Assembly (NCBI GenBank): GCA_965197495.1
Contig: OZ240210.1
Coordinates: forward strand, 7,874,001 to 7,938,000
Direction of reading: 5' to 3'
DNA from: SMYC01 sp965197495
GTDB taxonomy: Bacteria; Acidobacteriota; Vicinamibacteria; Marinacidobacterales; SMYC01
DNA: 64,000 nucleotides
Shown: one piece after another, positions 1 to 8,373 of the stretch
Position numbering within the stretch: position 1 is the stretch's first letter
How the letters are laid out: every line of letters begins with the position of its first letter
Program-made: the position numbers and the translations under genes
The notes under the pieces: model-generated
Seen by the model: the letters and a program-made list of their open reading frames with translations, nothing else
Database searches by the model: none
Told to the model about the DNA's origin: nothing

Positions 1-459
1 GCAAAACCTCTCTCCGGTCGACGCCGTGCGCCTTTACAAGGACCTAAACGAGGTCGAGCGAGCCTTCTCATGCCTTAAGGATGTCATTGAGATGCGTCCC
101 GTTTACCACCAGACCGATGAGCGTGTGGAGGCACATCTTTTCGTAGCTACGCTGGCCTTCCTTGTGCATCGGGCTCTTGAGAAAAAGCTCAAGGTCGCCG
201 AACTCGACCTGTCCGCAACCGAGGCACTACAAGCGCTACGCTCGGTCCGGGTCGTCGACTTACAGCTGGGTTCTGGGCGGACTAAGCGCGTCGTCACGCG
301 CGGCACCGCTCGCGCCAACTCGATCCTGACTGCACTCGGCATCGTTGAACGCGACCCGCCAGCCTTCTCCGAGGAGGTGCTGTCAGCGTAGAGACAAACC
401 GCCGATCTCGATCCTTTGTTTTCGATGACTTAGACACCTAAAAGGGAAACATGGGCTAG
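1..459 (+). mobile_element. IS1634-type element, 3' end only (cut by window start)
   Basis: The first 459 bases match, inverted, the end of the complete element at 10260-12270, including the non-coding tail and the terminal inverted repeat that ends in catgggctag. The rest lies outside the window. The element sits inside a group II intron fragment (460-573), interrupting it just after the sequence acgtcctag when read along the intron. Confidence 0.85.
2..391 (+). CDS. IS1634-type DDE transposase, C-terminal part (5' end outside window)
   Basis: This is the last 129 or so residues of a transposase whose full 591-residue copy is encoded at 10328-12103. The two look identical over the shared part, so this copy may be intact upstream of the window. 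The segment holds the conserved C-terminal block DLNEVERAFSCLKD, typical of IS1634/IS4-like transposases, in which the glutamate contributes to the DDE triad. A short internal start is possible, but the frame is open to the window edge and a partial gene is far more likely. It would cut and join the ends of its own element. Confidence 0.85.
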   Translation, partial: QNLSPVDAVRLYKDLNEVERAFSCLKDVIEMRPVYHQTDERVEAHLFVATLAFLVHRALEKKLKVAELDLSATEALQALRSVRVVDLQLGSGRTKRVVTRGTARANSILTALGIVERDPPAFSEEVLSA

Positions 460-573
460 GACGTTTACTTTCGAGCTTTCACCTCCTGGAGTCGCCTCCA
501 GGAGGCGTCGAGTATAACTACGCAGGCACATGACCAATTCCTGCGGCCGGACTTTCACCGGCAAGACACGCAC
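460..573 (-). mobile_element. group II intron, 5' fragment
   Basis: Read on the minus strand from 573, this matches the first ~114 bases of the intron at 15526, starting at GTGCGTG and including the ggtgaaagtcc block. The 15 bases before the 5' splice site (574-588) are also the same as at the other copy. The fragment stops where the IS1634-type end begins, so the rest was displaced or lost. No protein is encoded. Confidence 0.7.
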
Positions 574-633
574 CGTATGGGCTGCGGGCAAAGGCGCAAA
601 GGAAAAGCAAGAAAAAGAGCCTCTCCTGCCATT

Positions 634-1898
634 TCAGTGGATCCTCTCGAGGGTGAGACCGCCACAGTTTAGGTAGACGAGACTGATGAGAGCTTCGGCA
701 GGGTGGAGTCCAAAGCTGCGGTGGCTCAGCAGCCGGATTTTGTTGTTCATTCCTTCGAGTCGGCCGTTGCTGAGTCTCCACGTGACCCACGCGATGACGC
801 CATCGAAGTGGCTGCGATCATCTTCGCCGCGCGTTTGACGGGCTCTATCCTCGAGCTCATAGCGCGCCGCAGCCATCCTCGGAGAAACTTCTTGACCCAT
901 GTCTCGGTTTTGTAGGTGTAGAGGTCCATGAAGTCGTCGCGCAGAAGCATGGCGCGGTAGAGGCGACGATTAGCTCGCACCTGCTCGCGGAGCACCCGTT
1001 TGTCTTTCGCGCTGCGGTTGTGTTTGGCCTTGAGAAGGGGAAACTTGGTGTTCTTGAGGTTGCGCCGGGCAGTCCCTTTGAGCTTGCGCACCAGCTCGCG
1101 CCGGGTCTTATCCACGGCCTCGTTCAGATGCTTGACGATGTGGAAGCGGTCAAAGATCACCCGTGCCTGAGGTCTTTGGCCCCGTGAATAGCACCTTTTC
1201 CAGGTTCTGCATACACCGTGCAGAATCACCTATAGTGGCGGCGAGCGGGTGCCCCAGCACGAGCTTCTCGCCTGCGCCCAGTGCGGCTGTTTCGCGTTTT
1301 CGTGCTTCGAAGATTTTGCGATTAGGGTTAAGTACTTGTGGCGTTTGCGGTAGCTGATCTCGTCCATCCCAATCACCCGCAATCCATCGAGCTCGCGCCG
1401 CTCATCCCGCTGCTCGGCAACCACTCGCTGGATGATCCGTCGCACCGAACGCCACGTCACTCGGAAATAGTTCGCTACGGCGCTGACGTCCGTCCTCTGT
1501 GCCAGCCACGCTACCTCTTGTTCGAAGCTTTTGGTAAAGCGGCTTCCCTTGTCGGCCCAAGGCACCTTTTCTCTGACCACTCCACACCGCCGACATACCA
1601 CTCGTCGGATCGAGTAGCGAAGATAGGTCCGGACTCCGAACAGGTCCAAGTGCCGCCAGTAGCGATTGTAGCGATCTTCGTTCTTGCGGACCTTTCGTCC
1701 GCAAATCCCGCACAGAGGCTTCCTCCTCCGTGGTACTACATCCACCACCACTCTGGCTTTGTCCGCCTGGAAGTGGAAACCTCGGACCCACAGGCCTTGC
1801 AATCCGATGAGCTTGTTGACTAACGTAGTAACGCGCATCGCGGGAACGCTCTTTTCTCTTTCGGAAAAAAAGATTCTAGCGTTCTCGCCGATGCGCAT
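634..1898 (-). pseudogene. ISL3-family transposase, broken by frameshifts
   Basis: Three reading-frame segments in series make up one ISL3 transposase. Segment 1898-1230 carries the N-terminal zinc finger (paired CxxC, including CRRCG), the helix-turn-helix and the start of the DDE domain (VIGMDEISYRKRHKYL). Segment 1229-747 carries the central block beginning DRFHIVKHLNEAVDKTRR. Segment 900-634 carries the C-terminal block LEGMNNKIRLLSHRSFG. The frame changes twice, and some sequence between the first two blocks seems missing. It cannot make a working enzyme. Terminal inverted repeats could not be fixed with confidence, so only the coding remnant is marked. Confidence 0.85.
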
Positions 1899-2163
1899 CT
1901 ACACATGGCTTACCCTCTCAACCCACGGGCCTCACCAAATGCCACTGCCCCTCAGCGGGAGACGAGGCTGTGGGAAACGCCCCCACGGTTCTGGTCGTTC
2001 AGACCTTGCTCACGACTGAGTTCTCTTCGAAGCCTGGAAGGGCGTTTTCCATAGCCTCCACTAATCGAGCCCCCCCTTCCTTATTCCATATAAATTAATC
2101 TTTCTTGTATATATATCAGGAGGGGCCTGTGGGCGCTCGTGGGAAACGCGAAGCGTTTTCCAA

Positions 2164-2259
2164 GCGATTGTGGAAAACGCCGCTCCACGTTTGTACGTGC
2201 TCACAACCTTTCCCTAAACGCCTCTCTCGCCCGGAGTTTCCGGCGTTTTCCACAATCGC
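2164..2259. repeat. 18-base perfect inverted repeat with 60-base loop
   Basis: The arm gcgattgtggaaaacgcc at 2164-2181 is the exact reverse complement of 2242-2259. A smaller hairpin of the same word family lies just upstream at about 2142-2160. The repeats could form a cruciform or an RNA stem; no adjoining gene suggests a role. Confidence 0.8.
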
Positions 2260-2321
2260 GGCAGCGTCCATAGGCCATGCCCTCCAACACAAATCAGATC
2301 CCCCGAAACGACAGGAGAACC

Positions 2322-2567
2322 GAAAAAGAAAAGAAAAGAAGATGAGAGGAAACGCTCTTGTCGCTGTGTTTTGGGGTTCTATCCTACGTTAGGCTCGCGC
2401 GCCACTGAGCAGTCCTTTCCCCTCTATGCTCTCAGTGACATTTTACGGCGCCCGTTCCCTCTAGAACGTCATTTTTTGCACTTCTTTCAGCCTTGCACAT
2501 TTTCGATTCTGATTAGGTTGGCTTGGCGATAAGAGCGTTCCCTCTCATCTTCTTTTCTTGCTTTTTC
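2322..2567. repeat. MITE-like element with ~42-base terminal inverted repeats
   Basis: The arms 2322-2364 and 2526-2567 are near-perfect reverse complements with a few mismatches and one indel; the core is gatgagagg(g/a)aacgctctt. They enclose about 160 bases without coding potential. The layout is that of a small non-autonomous transposable element, but no cognate transposase ends were recognised in the window. Confidence 0.65.
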
Positions 2568-2632
2568 TTTGCGCCTTTGCGCCTTTGCGACTTTGCGCCT
2601 TTGCGTCACGCTTTTCTTAATATTGATCGCCT
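2566..2632 (+). repeat. tttgcgcc tandem tract with conserved tail (copy 1 of 3)
   Basis: About five 9-base units of the form (t)ttgcgcct are followed by a tail reading roughly cacgcttttcttaatattgatc. Related tracts with the same kind of tail occur at 15326-15381 (minus) and 16352-16400 (plus), so the whole unit is a dispersed repeat rather than chance low complexity. Confidence 0.65.
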
Positions 2633-2670
2633 TTTATTGATATTGATCGGGTTCGTAGAGCGAGACTACA

Positions 2671-3249
2671 ATGTCGCTCGAGTCGAACATGCCGCGCTCG
2701 TTGGTTCTCCTCGCCTTCCTTGCCATCCTCGCAGGCGCGCGGTGCGACTCGCCGTCGCAAGAGAGTCCTAAACCGAGCGAGACGGCGCCCGCCGCGGTGA
2801 TCGGAGAGGAGCCACTCGAGACCGCGACGATTGGCAGCGAACAGGTGCAGACGATCCCCGAAGAGCCCGTCGCGGCGCCCATCGCGCCCGGGGATACGGC
2901 AAGCACCGAAGCGAGCCGCGCCTGCAGATGGTCGAGCGCATGGGGAAAGCCCAATATCCCCAACCCGCTCCTCGCGGGGGTCGGAGGCATTCCGATGCCG
3001 ACACGAACGCACGACGTCGATGTCCAGTTCCCCGTCGATCCAATCGAGCGCACAGGCAAAATGGTCGCCGAGATCGTCATCACACCGGACGGGGATGTCA
3101 TGGAAGCGACGATCGTGCGCTCGCTCGAGCCGCGCTGGGCCGCGGCGGAGGAGGCGCTCTTGGACGCCGCACGTCAATGGAAATACGAGCCGCCGCGGCT
3201 CGGAAAAACACCCATCTCGGTGTGCACGACGCTTGTCGTCGATCCATGA
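2671..3249 (+). CDS. secreted protein with TonB-C-like C-terminal domain
   Basis: This 192-residue protein has an N-terminal hydrophobic export segment (about residues 9-22, ending AGARC), a Pro/Glu-rich linker, and a C-terminal domain (about 120-192) that resembles the TonB C-terminal fold, with the motifs ITPDGDV and ALLDAARQWKYEPP. Such domains occur in energy-transducing TonB proteins and in periplasmic or lipid-anchored relatives. The cysteine after the hydrophobic run could be a lipidation site, but the preceding residues (GAR) are a poor lipobox. Starts at 2671 or 2689 are both possible; 2689 gives a tidier signal peptide. It is followed after 4 bases by the DUF72 gene, so the two are probably co-transcribed. 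Transport partners are not visible. Confidence 0.75.
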   Translation: MSLESNMPRSLVLLAFLAILAGARCDSPSQESPKPSETAPAAVIGEEPLETATIGSEQVQTIPEEPVAAPIAPGDTASTEASRACRWSSAWGKPNIPNPLLAGVGGIPMPTRTHDVDVQFPVDPIERTGKMVAEIVITPDGDVMEATIVRSLEPRWAAAEEALLDAARQWKYEPPRLGKTPISVCTTLVVDP

Positions 3250-3253
3250 GCTG

Positions 3254-4177
3254 ATGGAACAGCTATCGCTTTTTGCCCCTGTCGGCGCCGCTGAGCCATC
3301 GGCCCGGGTGCGCGTGCTCGCCTCCTCGCTCGACGAAGGGCTCTACTTGGGCACCTCCTCTTGGTCGTTCCCCGGCTGGGACGGCATCGTCTATGACCGC
3401 AAGGTCTCGCAGACGACGCTCGCGCGGCACGGGCTCGCGGCCTATGCACGTCATCCTTTGTTTCGAACAGTGTGCATCGACCGCACCTATTACGGTCCCA
3501 TCACGGCGGAGGATTTCGCGCGCTACAGATCGGCGGTCCCGGAAGATTTTCGCTTCGTCGTCAAAGCTCACGAGCTCGTGACGAGCGCGCGCCTCAAGGA
3601 CGACTTCGCCTCGCCCAACCCGTCATTTCTCGAGCCCGGATATGCGGTCGACGAAGTCATCGGCCCGTGTCTCGAAGGGCTCGGCGATCGCGCCGCCGTC
3701 ATGTTGTTGCAGTTCCCGCCGCAACTTGTGGACGACGTCGCCGCGTTCAACGACAAGCTTCACCGCTTTTTGTCCGAGCTTCCCAAGGGGTTGCTCTACG
3801 CCGTCGAGCTCCGCAACCCCGAGCTTTTCAACGAGGGCTATCGCGAGTTCTTGCAGGATGTCGGCGCGAGCCACTGCTTCAACGTCCACCCCAAGATGCC
3901 TTCACTCGAAGACCAGGTCCGACAATCCACAGCCGATGCGTGGCCGACCATCGTCGTCCGCTGGATGCTACGCCGTAACTTGCGCTATAGCGACGCCAAA
4001 GACGCTTTCTATCCGTTCGAAAAGCTTGCGGACGAAGACACCGGGGCGCGCCGCGCGGTCGCAAGCCTCTGTCGCGACGCGAAGCGCGCCTTCATCATCG
4101 TCAACAATAAAACCGAAGGCTCGGCACCGCTCTCGCTCGTAAGCCTCGCCGAAGAAATCGTTTCACCGACTCGCTGA
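3254..4177 (+). CDS. DUF72 family protein (YecE-like)
   Basis: This 307-residue protein belongs to the DUF72/YecE family, a TIM-barrel-like fold of unsettled function. Family blocks are clear: LYLGTSSWSFPGWDGIVY near residue 32, the RTYYGPIT block near 80, FRFVVKAHE near 98, VMLLQFPPQL near 154, and the C-terminal IIVNNKTEGSAPLS, which matches the usual NN.....A..NA segment. The frame is open further upstream, but the ATG at 3254 lies 4 bases after the preceding stop and gives the usual family start, so it is chosen. Cytoplasmic; no signal peptide. Confidence 0.88.
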   Translation: MEQLSLFAPVGAAEPSARVRVLASSLDEGLYLGTSSWSFPGWDGIVYDRKVSQTTLARHGLAAYARHPLFRTVCIDRTYYGPITAEDFARYRSAVPEDFRFVVKAHELVTSARLKDDFASPNPSFLEPGYAVDEVIGPCLEGLGDRAAVMLLQFPPQLVDDVAAFNDKLHRFLSELPKGLLYAVELRNPELFNEGYREFLQDVGASHCFNVHPKMPSLEDQVRQSTADAWPTIVVRWMLRRNLRYSDAKDAFYPFEKLADEDTGARRAVASLCRDAKRAFIIVNNKTEGSAPLSLVSLAEEIVSPTR

Positions 4178-4242
4178 GCTCGGTTTGTGGCGGATCTCTT
4201 CTTCGCCGTGGTGCCAAGAACTCAAGATAGTCTCACCGTCTC

Positions 4243-4271
4243 TTGCCTAGAGCAAATCGTCTTGTTAGCAT
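4243..4271 (+). promoter_or_regulatory. candidate promoter of tRNA-Ala
   Basis: TTGCCT (4243-4248) and TAGCAT (4266-4271) are spaced 17 bases apart and match sigma-70 -35 and -10 boxes moderately. They would start transcription about 20 bases upstream of the tRNA. Suggestive only. Confidence 0.4.
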
Positions 4272-4297
4272 GGTGCGTTTTCGATGCTCCGCAACAT

Positions 4298-4373
4298 GGG
4301 CGGCTAGCTCAGCTGGGAGAGCGCGGCGTTCGCAATGCCGAGGTCACGGGTTCGATCCCCGTGCCGTCCACCA
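4298..4373 (+). tRNA. tRNA-Ala (anticodon CGC)
   Basis: A full 76-base cloverleaf: acceptor GGGCGGC pairs with GCCGTCC and contains the G3-U70 wobble that marks alanine tRNAs. The D arm, the anticodon loop TTCGCAA (anticodon CGC, reads GCG), a normal variable loop and the T arm with GGTTCGATCC are all present. The terminal CCA is encoded in the DNA. Confidence 0.97.
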
Positions 4374-4495
4374 CTATAAGATTCCAACTCGAGCTCCTCC
4401 CTGCTGTTCGATGCTCGGCTGACTAAAGGCTCTGAACTCCCCCTGTGTGGATGAGCTCAGTCACTTTTGCTCCAGCTGAGCTGGTGTCGAGATTG

Positions 4496-4705
4496 TCACT
4501 CAGAGGCCAAACTAGCGGGCAGATTGCAACTCAAACAAAGGTCCAAGGTTATACTGCCGTCAGAGTCTTCAGTGAACGAGTGCCCTTCGAGAAGACCTCT
4601 AGCGACCGTCGCCTTCTCTGGAGGTATCGTCGATCGGTCGTAAATCTGTTCCTTCAAAATGACGGCGCCACACATATCACAGGTGCGTTGGTCGCGTTTT
4701 AGCAT
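4496..4705 (-). CDS. small protein with two CxxC pairs (putative zinc-binding)
   Basis: A 69-residue protein starting MLKRDQRTCDMCG. Two cysteine pairs (CDMCG near the N terminus and CLSCN near the C terminus) bracket a conserved-looking YDRSTIPPEKATVA segment, which suggests a single structural zinc site. An upstream extension of 30 residues is open but looks non-coding, so the ATG at 4705 is preferred. No function is known to me; it resembles short uncharacterised proteins found in various environmental bacteria. It is divergent from the tRNA and precedes no obvious partner. Confidence 0.6.
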   Translation of the reverse strand: MLKRDQRTCDMCGAVILKEQIYDRSTIPPEKATVARGLLEGHSFTEDSDGSITLDLCLSCNLPASLASE

Positions 4706-4811
4706 CGTGAGCTCCAGAGGTGAACTTCTGATTGAAAGATCGAGTCCCGCACTTCGGAGATCTGCAGTTGGGCACGAATAACCGCTGCAGCCCACACAAG
4801 ACGAGAGGAAT

Positions 4812-5246
4812 TCATGCTTGCAATGGCCTAGTGATACCGAGCCGTCGCTTCTCGGGAAGCTGGGCCTCTTTGGGAACGGACTTCAGCCACTGAGAGATAC
4901 GTGCGACTATCCGGTCTTTGGTTTTCTCGCTGTCAAGCCGCTCTGGTGCCGCGTGCAAGTGGATGTCAAGTTCGATCCTGCCTGAAGCCGCTTCTGCGTA
5001 GACACTTCTTTCTCGGGACCATTTACCCTTTACCCGCCACAGCCTGTCTCCACCCGTCCAACTCCTTTCCTCAACCCATTCCATGTTGTGGATTCTCATC
5101 AAGCTCACCTCAATTTCTCGCTCAAACAGCTCCCCTCGCTCGGGATCGTAATTCGTCTTCACGTCACCTCCACAGGAAAACCGCTTGCTTGAGGAGTACG
5201 CCTCGGTCCAGGCTGTTTCTCTGACACCGTCCTTCAAATCTAGCAT
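4812..5246 (-). CDS. hypothetical protein
   Basis: A 144-residue, charged, apparently soluble protein. It contains alternating polar and hydrophobic segments such as GELFEREIEVSLMRIHNMEW and RIELDIHLHAAPERL, consistent with a small beta-rich fold. No signal peptide or membrane segment is visible and no family was recognised. Codon use and length make it a plausible real gene, but support is only moderate. The adjacent minus-strand small zinc-type gene lies about 100 bases downstream, so they may share a transcript. Confidence 0.5.
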   Translation of the reverse strand: MLDLKDGVRETAWTEAYSSSKRFSCGGDVKTNYDPERGELFEREIEVSLMRIHNMEWVEERSWTGGDRLWRVKGKWSRERSVYAEAASGRIELDIHLHAAPERLDSEKTKDRIVARISQWLKSVPKEAQLPEKRRLGITRPLQA

Positions 5247-5448
5247 ATCTGGCTGAGTCGATAACCTGGCTCAACAACCCAGCCCCGGATTCTGGGAGGG
5301 CTATGTTTCATGATCAACCTTCTGGTCGAATGGTGTGGAGGCTTTCGCCCCAAAGGGGTCGTGAAATCGCTCGAGTGCTCGAGTGCTCGAAAGGATCCAC
5401 CGAACGGCAGGAGAAGCTCTTTTCCGTTTGCAAGGCAGCATTAGTTAG

Positions 5449-6675
5449 TTCCTGTCCAGAAACACCATAACTTGTGGTGTGCGAGAGACCTATCGAAGAT
5501 GTGGGTATTATACGTTTTCGGAAGGGGCTTCGTGGGGTTGAGAGCGAATGAAAATCTTGGACGAAACGAGAGGCGAATTGTTAGCAATCCATGGCTATAA
5601 GGGGCGGAAGAGTAATAGTTGTTATCGTAATAAGTGTCTTGCCATCATCAGTAGGTTGCAGGTGATGATGGAACTCCATACGTACGATTTAAAAGAAGGC
5701 AATGAGTGCCATGTGCATCGGTCGAGACCAAAGACTCGTTTCAAGAACGAAATGACGCCTTCGATTCCGCAGCGAAATCGCCGCAGGCGTTGATAGACCC
5801 AGGAACTCTTGACCATATCGGTCACCGCGAAATGAGCCTTGGTAAAGGCAACATCTTCAACTCCCTTGCCTTTGATGGCTTCCAAGTTTGCCTTTGAAGA
5901 AAACGCGCCATCGTAGGCAACCTGGCGCGGGGCCCGTCTCTTCGCTCGACGCGTTCGATTGCCGAAGACCACTACTGTACCCAGCAGTTCGCGAGCTCGG
6001 CACATCACGCGAGTGAGAACCCGAACACAGTCATAAAGAAGCTCGGAGTCTGTAGGCGGATGAATGTTTGATTCCACTACCGTGCAGTCCACTCGTACTT
6101 TTCTTCCCTTTTCGATCCCAGCATCCTCGGCAACGCTCACCAGCTCTCGGTTGATCTGCTCCAGCGTTTCGAACTTCACGGCTTTGATGTTTGCTGCTAG
6201 GGTCGACTTCGACGGGGTCGGCTCTATGATGCCGAGCTGGCAAAACGTCCGATAGCTTCGGGAGTCTGCCAAGTGAAACGCCAGCTCCCGATAGGTGAAC
6301 TGATTCAGCTGCTTCACCAACAACGCCCGGAGAACCTGCTCCGCGCTCATTCCCCCACGACCAACATCGCTCCCTGCCGGTGGGGTGACCGACCTTAGGT
6401 CTTGCAGTACCAGCTCATTGAGCTTAGGATGGGCATCGAGTAGCGACGAGATCGTTTCGAGTTCGCGTGCGTGCTCCAGCTCCAGCCAGGGCTCACGTAG
6501 ATTTGGCTGTGGGTTGATCGTCTTTCGCATTTAGGGCTGGTCTCCTTTGGAGTTAAGTCATTTAGAATCGGATGTTTTCAACGACACGATCCTAATCGAC
6601 ACCCCCTCAGAAGACTAGCCCTAAATTTGCGATTTCTCCTTTTTTCTCAATCCCTTACAGGCTTCAGGACGGGTA
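5449..6675 (-). mobile_element. IS copy A (internally deleted, 1227 bases)
   Basis: The ends are TTCCTGTCCAGAA and, inverted, TACCCGTCCTGAA, which form imperfect terminal inverted repeats. Compared with the 1683-base full copies it lacks 456 bases in the middle of the transposase gene. Confidence 0.9.
5622..6530 (-). pseudogene. DDE transposase of IS copy A with in-frame 152-codon deletion
   Basis: A 302-residue open frame whose first ~200 residues equal those of the full transposase (at 8550-9911). It then jumps from FGNRTRRAKRR directly to APRQVAYDGAFSSK. The lost part contains most of the central coiled region and part of the catalytic domain, so activity is unlikely, although the frame stays open. 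The junction shows only about three bases of shared sequence (cgt), suggesting deletion by slippage or end-joining. The C terminus has one extra Arg compared with copies C and D, because the stop-forming base differs. Confidence 0.85.
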
Positions 6676-6683
6676 CTAGCTAG

Positions 6684-8365
6684 TTCCTGTCCAGAAACAC
6701 CATAACTTGTGGTGTGCGAGAGACCTACCGAAGATGTGGGTATTATACGTTTTCGGAAGGGGCTTCGTGGGGTTGAGAGCGAATGAAAATCTTGGACGAA
6801 ACGAGAGGCGAATTGTTAGCAATCCATGGCTATAAGGGGCGGAAGAGTAATAGTTGTTATCATAATAAGTGTCTTGCCATCATCAGTAGGTTGCAGGTGA
6901 TGATGGAACTCCATACGTACGATTTAAAAGAAGGCAATGAGCGCCATGTGCATCGGTCGAGACCAAAGACTCGTTTCAAGAACGAAATGACGCCTTCGAT
7001 TCCGCAGCGAAATCGCCGCAGGCGTTGATAGACCCAGGAACTCTTGACCATATCGGTCACCGCGAAATGAGCCTTGGTAAAGGCAACATCTTCAACTCCC
7101 TTGCCTTTGATGGCTTCCAAGTTTGCCTTTGAAGAAAACGCGCCATCGTAGGCAACCTGGCGCGGGGCCCGTTCGTAGAGTTCGACTTGACGGTCGATCA
7201 TGGTTTCCGCGAGAGTTGAATCGGACGGATTCCCATCCAAGATCACGCAATCCAAAATCATCGAGGACGAGCCACCAGTCATACACACCTTGTGGCCGTA
7301 GAGAGTCTCGCGCCGATCTTTGCGAATAATGTCGGTGTGTTCTTCGAAGATAGAAACGACCTTTTCCTCCGCAGGCACACGCTCTTCGTCGATCACTCGG
7401 CGTTGGGTTTGGTTGATGACTTTCTTGGTGAGGACGAGAAAGTGCTCAAAATCCGCGGCGATCCTCTCCGCGCTCGCTCGCTTCACAGGCTCGGTCAAGC
7501 CCGACTCTTCCAACTGTGCTGCAACGCGTTGAGCGGAGCGATAGGTTTCTTCCGTCACCTTCAGTAGATCTCGATAGACGCGACGCCTTTGTTGCTTATC
7601 CTTCGCGTTCAGAACTCCCAGTCGACGTCTCTTCGCTCGACGCGTTCGATTGCCGAAGACCACTACTGTACCCAGCAGTTCGCGAGCTCGGCACATCACG
7701 CGAGTGAGAACCCGAACACAGTCATAAAGAAGCTCGGAGTCTGTAGGCGGATGAATGTTTGATTCCACTACCGTGCAGTCCACTCGTACTTTTCTTCCCT
7801 TTTCGATCCCAGCATCCTCGGCAACGCTCACCAGCTCTCGGTTGATCTGCTCCAGCGTTTCGAACTTCACGGCTTTGATGTTTGCTGCTAGGGTCGACTT
7901 CGACGGGGTCGGCTCTATGATGCCGAGCTGGCAAAACGTCCGATAGCTTCGGGAGTCTGCCAAGTGAAACGCCAGCTCCCGATAGGTGAACTGATTCAGC
8001 TGCTTCACCAACAACGCCCGGAGAACCTGCTCCGCGCTCATTCCCCCACGACCAACATCGCTCCCTGCCGGTGGGGTGACCGACCTTAGGTCTTGCAGTA
8101 CCAGCTCATTGAGCTTAGGATGGGCATCGAGTAGCGACGAGATCGTTTCGAGTTCGCGTGCGTGCTCCAGCTCCAGCAGGGCTCACGTAGATTTGGCTGT
8201 GGGTTGATCGTTTTTCGCATTTAGGGCTGGTCTCCTTTGGAGTTAAGTCATTTAGAATCGGATGTTTTCAACGACACGATCCTAATCGACACCCCCTCAG
8301 AAGACTAGCCCTAAATTTGCGATTTCTCCTTTTTTCTCAATCCCTTACAGGCTTCAGGACGGGTA
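6684..8365 (-). mobile_element. IS copy B (1682 bases)
   Basis: Full-length copy with the same terminal inverted repeats as its neighbours, flanked on both sides by ctagctag. It differs from copy C chiefly by one missing base near 8176. Confidence 0.92.
6860..8220 (-). pseudogene. DDE transposase of IS copy B, 1-base deletion near the start
   Basis: The gene equals the intact transposase except for one missing C near 8176 (agcagggctc instead of agccagggctc), which shifts the frame after about 15 codons. An internal ATG at 8041 would still give a 393-residue protein containing the whole DDE part but lacking the first ~60 residues, including the N-terminal domain. The same base is missing in copy E of the other array (near 26880), so the lesion is shared rather than independent. 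The product is probably inactive but might be retained as a truncated protein. Confidence 0.85.
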
Positions 8366-8373
8366 CTAGCTAG

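Larger units (their letters stand above)
1899..2670. other. 772-base gene-free stretch with nested inverted repeats
   Basis: No convincing gene. The stretch holds repeated GGAAAACGC-type words on both strands (near 1974, 2041, 2142, 2153, 2172, 2243 and 2346), a perfect 18-base inverted repeat, a longer inverted-repeat element (2322-2567) and a tandem tttgcgcc tract. It looks like an accumulation of small mobile or palindromic elements between the ISL3 remnant and the first host gene. Confidence 0.6.
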
